The notes under the pieces: generated by a model
Told to the model about the DNA's origin: nothing
What the model saw: the letters and a program-made list of their open reading frames with translations, nothing else
Database searches by the model: none
Assembly: GCF_027244095.1 (NCBI RefSeq)
Contig: NC_069658.1
Location: 267,042,687 to 267,106,686 of the forward strand
Reading direction: 5' to 3'
DNA length: 64,000 nucleotides
Source of the DNA: Hemicordylus capensis
Lineage: Eukaryota > Chordata > Lepidosauria > Squamata > Cordylidae
Part shown: piece by piece, positions 57,865 to 64,000 of the stretch
Layout of the letters: each line of letters starts with the position of its first letter
Position numbering within the stretch: the first letter of the stretch is position 1
Position numbers and translations under genes: made by a program

Positions 57865-57992
57865 TCTGGACAGGAAATCATCTTCTTAACACTTTTGCTA
57901 TCTAACCACTTTCAGAACTGTTGTTGTTGTGGTTGTTGAAAAGTGGTATGGAAATAAGACAGGATAACCAAATATTCACAAGATCATTCACA
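57655..57992 (+). repeat. Copy B of a ~350-bp repeat flanking the crystallin-aerolysin gene
   Basis: Direct repeat of 51581-51933, about 6.07 kb downstream, with a shorter (GT)n tract (about 57822-57860). Confidence 0.75.
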
Positions 57993-58484
57993 GCTAGAGG
58001 AGAAGGATCCCGCTTTGCCCCTCTCCCAGGCAGCCCCTTGGAATGAGGGAGATAATTAAGAACATAGGAAGAGGGGGGGGGCCTCTGGAGCTGGGGGGGG
58101 AGGGGGCAGGTTCTTTGAAACCATCCACTCAATTATAGCTACACCCCTGGTTGGTTTTCTTTTTAAACCAAAATGGGTGCCCTGGTCATCACAGTACCAT
58201 AGTGCCACTACTCGGCACTGAATGAGTGTCTAACGCACACTACATTTTCCCCTCGAACCCCAAGGTGTATGTTACACACAATCACACTTAGTGCACATGG
58301 TGACTCCCTTATACAATAGCTGTATCATCCCACCACCAGGTAATGGAAGCAGGCTGTTCAGAATATTTCAGATTATTCCTGAGCAGAGACTAGGCAAAAA
58401 TGGGTGCAGAAGACAACAACTTTACGGATAAGCACAAGGCTGAACAAGAGCATGTACCTAACTGGCGGTCTGGTTCTGAACACA

Positions 58485-58975
58485 CAGTGAGGCTATTCCC
58501 ACGATCGCCCCAAAGCGGGCTAAGGGAGCCCAGCCCGCTTGTAGGAGACCGTGTGCTGCAACTGGAGCCACGCAGCTTCCAGCAACTAGCCGCCATAAAC
58601 CCCCCTCCCCTTAAACAAGGTTAACGGAGCAATTGCTCTGTCAACTTTGTTTTTGTGCTCGTGCATCGCCGCGGAGTGTGGTGACACACAAGTAGATCCC
58701 TGTCCGGGAGGCTGCAAACAGCTTCCCGGGCTCAGGGGTCTCTCCAGGATGCCCCGTGTACTCACGCGGGGTATCTTGGAACTTCCGGGGGCTGTGCGGC
58801 CCCTGATCCCCGCAGCCCTCACTGGCTCCGTGACAGAGCCAGCAGCCGTGTGGGCGGCCAATTCAGCTGCCCAGCTATGAGCAGCTGCTCGTCTGCAGGG
58901 AGAGAGAGGTAAGCCCACTCTCCCTGCAGAATCCTGTCAGGCACTTCGCACGTGTCATGTGAAGCACCTCAGTGT
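58485..58975. mobile_element. GC-rich TIR DNA element
   Basis: Ends TGAGGCTATTCCCACGATC and GTCATGTGAAGCACCTCA are imperfect inverted repeats like those of 42397-43016. The interior is CpG-rich with paired stretches (for example GTACTCACGCGGGG). No coding capacity. Confidence 0.5.
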
Positions 58976-59225
58976 TGTAACAGCTGTTAATAATAATTAG
59001 TAAAAGAGATGACAGTAGCAGAAGTTCAGTGTACAAATGTTTAGGAGCAGTGGGAGAAGTCAGTGGCTGTTTTTGCAAGTGCCAAAACCTAAACAAACCA
59101 CTGAGAGTTTTTACATTCCATAAAAAGCAGAATGAATGCCCATGTTCTTTGTTCAGGCTTGTGTGCTCCATTTCGCACACTTCCTGATTTGCAGCAAACT
59201 GTCATTGCCTGTAACATCCAAAATA

Positions 59226-60829
59226 CAGTGAGGGAAATAAGTATTTGATCCCCTGCTGATTTTGTCCGTTTGCCCTCTGACACAGAAATGACCAGGCTAT
59301 AATTGGAATGGTAGGTTTACTGTAGCTGTGAGAGACAGAATAACAACAAACCAACCCTCAAAAGCCCAGTGCCCAAAAATCAGCGATGGATTTGCATTGT
59401 AGTGAGGGAAATAAGTATTCGATCCCCTATCAACCAGCAAGATTTCAGGCTCCCAGGTGTCTTTTCACTATATGCAGGTAACGAGCTGAGATGAGGAACA
59501 CCCTCTGTAAGGGAGTGCTCCTAATCCCAGCTTGTTACAGTACCTGTATAAAAGACACCTGTCCATAGAAGCAAGCAATCACTCAGCTTCCAAACTCACC
59601 ACCATGCCCAAGACCAAAGAGCTGTCGAAGGATGTCAGGGACAAGGTTGTAGACCTGCACAAGGCTGGACTGGGCTACAAGACTATCGCCAAGCAGCTTG
59701 GTGAGAAGGTGACTACAGTTGGCACGATAACTCGCAAATGGAAGAAACACAAAATAACTGTCAATCTCCCTCGGTCTGGGGCTCCATGCAAGATCTCACC
59801 TCGTGGAGTTGCAATGATCATGAGAACGGTGACAAAGCAGCCCAGAACTACACGGGGGGAACTTGTCAATGATCTCAGGGCAGCTGGAACCATAGTCACC
59901 AAGAAAACAATTGGTAACACACTACGCCGTGAAGGACTGAAATCTTGCAGTGCCCGCAAGGTCCCCCTGCTCAAGGCAGCACATGTACAGGCCCGTCTGC
60001 AGTTTGCCAATGCACATCTGAATGATCCAGAGGAGAACTGGGCGAAAGTGTTGTGGTCAGATGAGACCAAAATCGAGCTCTTTGGCATCAACTCAGCTCA
60101 CCGTGTGTGGAGGAGGAGGAATGCTGCCTATGAGCCCAAGAACACCATCCCCACCGTCAAACATGGAGGTGGACACATTATGCTTTGGGGGTGTTTTTCT
60201 GCTAAGGGGACAGGACACCTTCACCGCATCGAAGGGACGATGGACGGGACCATGTGGGTGAGCACCTCCTTCCCTCAGCCAGGGCATTGAGAATGGGTCG
60301 TGGATGGGTATTCCAGCATGACAATGACCCAAAACACACAGCCAAGGCAACAAAGGAGTGGCTCAAGAAGAAGCACATGAAGGTCCTGGAGTGGCCCAGC
60401 CAGTCTCCAGACCTTAATCCCACAGAAAATCTGTGGAGGGAGCTGAAGGTTCGGGTTGCCAAACATCAGCCTCGAAACCTTTCTGACTTGGAGAGGATCT
60501 GCAAAGAGGAGTGGGACAACATCCCTCCTGGGTTGTGTGCAAACCTGGTGGCCAACTACAAGAAATGTCTGACCTCTGTGATTGCCAACAAGGGTTTTGC
60601 CACCAAGTACTAAGACATCTTTTGTGAAGGGATCGAATACTTATTTCCCTCACTACAATGCAAATCCATTGCTGACTTTGGGGCACTGGGCTTTTGAGGG
60701 TTTGTTTGTTGTTATTCTGTCTCTCACAGCTACAATAAACCTACCATTCCAATTATAGCCTGGTCATTTCTGTGTCAGAGGGCAAACGGACAAAATCAGC
60801 AGGGGATCAAATACTTATTTCCCTCACTG
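59226..60829 (+). mobile_element. Tc1-type DNA transposon, nearly whole
   Basis: The element is bounded by TA on both sides (59224-59225 and 60830-60831). It has about 205-bp terminal inverted repeats (59226-59432 and 60626-60829), each carrying an outer and an inner copy of the motif GTGAGGGAAATAAGTAT: the IR/DR arrangement of Tc1 elements such as Sleeping Beauty. The two TIRs differ at only about five to seven positions by eye, so the insertion is young. It encodes a Tc1 transposase with one small internal deletion. Confidence 0.93.
59604..60613 (+). pseudogene. Tc1 transposase, broken by one small deletion
   Basis: The start [20 protein letters not shown] begins a paired helix-turn-helix DNA-binding region ([13 protein letters not shown]). 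The catalytic part follows: first Asp in LWSDETK, second Asp in [10 protein letters not shown], and Glu in [11 protein letters not shown], a DD34E-type triad. The frame is open to about 60252 and resumes in another frame from about 60254 (..[20 protein letters not shown]) to TAA at 60611. A short deletion just after DGTMW explains the shift; the equivalent region of intact Tc1 proteins has several more residues. Everything else looks whole, so the copy probably could not move on its own but could be mobilised in trans. Confidence 0.9.
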
Positions 60830-61599
60830 TAGGACTTGTACTCCATTTTCTAAGCAGAGTTTGAAACCATGGTTTGAAATGCCGTTCCAATAATGTTTCG
60901 GAGGGCAAGCACAAACTATCGTTTGCCAGACTGAATATAGCAGCAAACAACAGTTTTCTGCCCTATTCAGGGATTAAAAGGAATGATGCTCAACACAAGT
61001 GCCAAAAGTGGGTCAGATGTCACACTCCAGCATGTCATTCACCTCCTTCCTGGTGCTGCTCGTGGAAATGTCATAACCAGGATGACAGGTGCTTGCATGG
61101 TCGACCGCCTGGGGTGATCTGGGCTTTCGTTATTGGCACCTGTGAGCATGTTGCAAGGTATTATTTTGAACATCGGAATAGGGCTCGTAAGTATATGAAT
61201 CAGATCACATGAGAGAAGGAGGGAGTGCGCAAGCTTGATGCTCACTCATGTAAAGCCAAGCCAAGTGAACTGCGCTTATATATAAGATACACACACACGG
61301 CTTAGCATCACAGTTCTCAAGTGAAAGGGGACACTATACTAGCCACATTCTCCTCTACTCTATAGCTGTTAAATATATAGGAACATTATTTTAAGTCAGA
61401 AACTCTACTCTGCACTGGCTTTTATTTATATAAGTTTAATTAGTTAAGCATTTTTACTTATCACTTTTCAATACAAATCTCACAAAGTGGTTTACAAAGC
61501 AGAGAACTCTTCTCTTTCCCAAAGGGGCTCAACAGCGTTCAGAAAACAGTCATGCTTGTTAGAATGTCAAAAAGTAGAGCTATCCCACCCCCGCCCGCC

Positions 61600-61935
61600 C
61601 CATTTAGGACTCAAGCCAATTCAGACAATATCTTGTCAGCCCACACAATGAGGAAGGAAACTTGCTAAGAGTGCACCCATTGTGACATTTCATGTGGATG
61701 TCCCAATGCTGTCCCAGTACTTCTCTTTATTGCATGCAGGGGAGATGTTCATCTGAACAGCACTTCTAAACTCCAAATTACATTCAGATGAACAGCTCCC
61801 CCATGCAATAAAGGGCCTTGTTGTTTGGTGGTTGTTGGGACATCCACAGGATATATCATGATGGATGCACCCTCTGCACATCCCTTTTCTCATTGTGTGG
61901 GCTGGCAAGGTATCATCTGAACCAGCCCTCACATG
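61600..61935. mobile_element. Palindromic MITE, about 330 bp
   Basis: Arms contain CAGCCCACACAATGAG, GTGGATGTCCCAA, TTATTGCATG and CATCTGAA words and their complements around a centre near 61768. A decayed relative is at 9905-10165. Confidence 0.65.
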
Positions 61936-62554
61936 TTTATATTTATGATTTGTGTGAAGAAGTGAACAGTTCATTTACCAAATTCATGACGACTAGAAAA
62001 CAGTTTTCAAATTCAAGAAAACAATCCTGAACAAAAGAAGAGCTAAGCCAATACAAGTGTCAAGCAATGCAAAGACAAATATAAAGTGCTATACATAGAA
62101 AAGAACCACCCAGTACAGAAATAGGATGGAGAAGAAAACAATAGGAAGTATCATAGCCAAGAAGGAATGAGCAGCTATAGTGGACAATAAACTGGGCTTG
62201 GATCAAAGTGTTTTGCAAAAGGCCCCTTGTCTTTTAGGGTGCATGAGTGGAAATATACTCATTTGGGCTGGGTGCAATTGGAGTTGGAGTGTGCAGGCAT
62301 GCTTGGAGTAGACAACAGGTGATGTTAACAAATGCTGAGCCCACCCCCCACAGCAGGGCCATCAGGTCAAACTAGGCAGGTAGAGCCAGGCCAAAATATG
62401 GCATGCCAGGGTCAGCACCTTGGTGGCTCTCTCTGTCATGTCTGATTCACTTTGGCAACTCTTGTTGTCTTGCCTAGACTTTTCAAGTCTTTAAGTTGCC
62501 CATTTGATTCTTGCCATAAGGGTGAGGGAGCCTGTCCCTATAATACTGAGAGTC

Positions 62555-63115
62555 AGTAAGGTGTAGGTTACAGTGTCAGACTAGACTTAGGAGACTCGGG
62601 TTCAAATCCCGACCTGGCCATGAGTTTGATTTGATATTTATTTATACCTTTTTCAACAAAACAAGTTCTCAAAGTGGTTTGCATAGAATAAGAATGAGAA
62701 GATGCTTTCCTGTCCCCAAAGGGCTTACAGTCTAAAAAGAAATACATGGTAGACATCAGCAGCAACCCCTGAAAGAATGTTGTGCTGGGGTTGGACAGGC
62801 CCAGTTGACCTCCTCCTGCTGGATCGCCCCAGCATGCTGATCATGGAAGTGCCCACCGTCATTGCTCCAGCATTTCCCTCTCGCAGACAGTCACCGCTGT
62901 AACTGTGAATGGTAAGACTGAGGGGGTGAGTGACATGCTGGGGCAGGAATTCTGGCTCACTTTGGCGCTGCAACAGTGTTCAGAGGTTGTGAACGTCCAC
63001 ATAGGGCTTCTGTCTCAGCCTAACCCATTTCACAGGGCTATTGTAAGGAGAAAATGAGGAGGGGGGGACCATGTGCACTGCCTTGAGTTCCTTAGGAGGA
63101 TGAGATGAAGCGTAA
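62555..63115 (+). mobile_element. tRNA/L2-tailed SINE split by an L2-type 3' end
   Basis: The SINE head (62555-62630, B box GGGTTCAAATCCC) and tail (about 63010-63115, CAGCCTAACCCATTTCACAG) are separated. Inside is an antisense L2-type end (62640-62830, CTGTCCCCAAAGGGCTTACA) and about 180 bp of unassigned DNA. Confidence 0.6.
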
Positions 63116-63764
63116 TAAAGTCTAGGATGGAATTTGGCATGTCAGAAGCAGAGCCATGGCATGATCTGTACTCTGCACTTATATGTCCCCTACTCCGCAA
63201 TACACTAAATATGCAGAGTGGGAGCAGGATTGTGCCAGCTGGCCATGCCCTTGGTGTCTGCGCATTCCGCAAATATGTGGGAAAGTCCTGCTGGTTGCCC
63301 CCACTATTGCTTCTCCCTCTTTTGGCTTTTCTCTTGACCCCTTCCCTGCATCGTGCCACCATTAAACTCTGACCCCTCTGGGATTGCCATGTGATTGCAT
63401 CATGGGACTCTTAAATGAACTGCAGAATGATAAAACAGGGCCACAACTGCCAAGCGAAGGGAAAATCCCTGCTGTTCATTCAGGCAGAAGGGGGGCAACT
63501 CATCACTTGAACCCCACCTCTGCAGGTCTGGGTTCATCTGCCAAGCAGACAATTGGCGTAAATTACTGTTGATGGTGACCATGAATTTTGCTGATGGAAT
63601 TGAAGGTTTGCCCCTTCCTGCTCTTTGGAACTGCTCAGGTCATCCTTTAGTGATCCAGTGCTGTCAATAATTGATTCAGGCGACCTGGCAATGTAGTAAC
63701 CTTTTGCCTACTTAAATGTTCCACTAGGAGAGCGAAGGAAACAATCTTGCCTGGAGAAATAAAC

Positions 63765-63868
63765 TGTTTTTAGGGACATGGAGCCATCTTATTTGTTTGT
63801 TATTTTCTCTGTGTAAACCGCCCTGAGCCATTTTTGGACAGGCGGTATAGAAATTGAATAAATAAATA
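63765..63868 (+). mobile_element. L2-type LINE 3' end
   Basis: TTAGGGACATGGAGCCATCT, GTGTAAACCGCCCTGAGCCA and GGCGGTATAGAAATTGAATA with an AATA tail. Confidence 0.7.
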
Positions 63869-63871
63869 ATT

Positions 63872-64000
63872 TTTATTTTTATTTACTCTGCTCTTCCCAG
63901 AGTGGCTCCATCCCCTAGGGGGAATATCTTACATTGCTCACACATCAAGTCTCCCATTAATATTCAACCAGGGTGGACCCTGCTTAGCTAAAGTGACAAG
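63872..64000 (-). mobile_element. 5S rRNA-headed composite SINE (runs off the window)
   Basis: The reverse complement reads CTTTAGCTAAGCAGGGTCCA then CCCTGGTTGAATATTAATGGGAGAC, a good 5S rRNA match, followed by the composite body. The 5' end lies at or just beyond the window edge. Confidence 0.65.

Overview
This is vertebrate nuclear DNA, most likely from a squamate reptile (probably a lizard). The evidence is a Sauria-type tRNA SINE with a Bov-B-like tail (43650-43882), CR1 ends in ATGTTCTT-type repeats, many L2-like LINE pieces, an R4-type LINE, palindromic hAT MITEs and abundant GATA and CA microsatellites. The species cannot be named from the sequence alone.

Only two host protein-coding genes can be supported. 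The first is a six-exon PIM-family serine/threonine kinase on the + strand (coding exons 23541-35484), closest to PIM2. All exon junctions obey GT-AG, phases match, and the joined product is 312 residues with every kinase motif intact. Its introns hold a 750-bp CR1 relic (intron 3), nested SINE and hAT copies, a 5S-headed SINE and a 1-kb antisense L2 relic (all in intron 5). A long 3' UTR probably ends after AATAAA at 37771. A second CpG/CCAAT-rich promoter-like block lies at 27570-27900, just upstream of exon 2. The second gene is a single-coding-exon epidermal differentiation-specific protein-like gene (53670-54812, 380 residues) with four beta/gamma-crystallin motifs followed by an aerolysin-like module. 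Nothing in the window ties the two genes into one pathway.

Layout: 1-23 kb is repeat-filled intergenic DNA (hAT MITEs, CR1, L2, 5S/tRNA SINEs, LTR-like stretches and a head-to-head R4 pair at 17.25-18.43 kb). 23-38 kb is the PIM2-like gene. 38-53 kb is intergenic, with a large CR1 relic, a TIR element holding a tRNA-Asp-like sequence, a GC-rich Helitron-like insertion next to a ~146-bp tandem repeat, and very young palindromes. 53.6-55.3 kb holds the crystallin-aerolysin gene, with a large palindrome about 100 bp past its stop and near-identical ~350-bp repeats on both sides. 55.3-64 kb contains a young, almost whole Tc1-type transposon (59226-60829) and more SINE, L2 and MITE copies.

The best leads are the crystallin-aerolysin gene and its flanking repeats, the young Tc1 copy, the hAT MITEs carrying a ZNF143-type motif in each arm, the GC-rich Helitron-like element beside its minisatellite, and the head-to-head R4 pair. 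All coordinates and similarity statements come from reading by eye; no searches were run.
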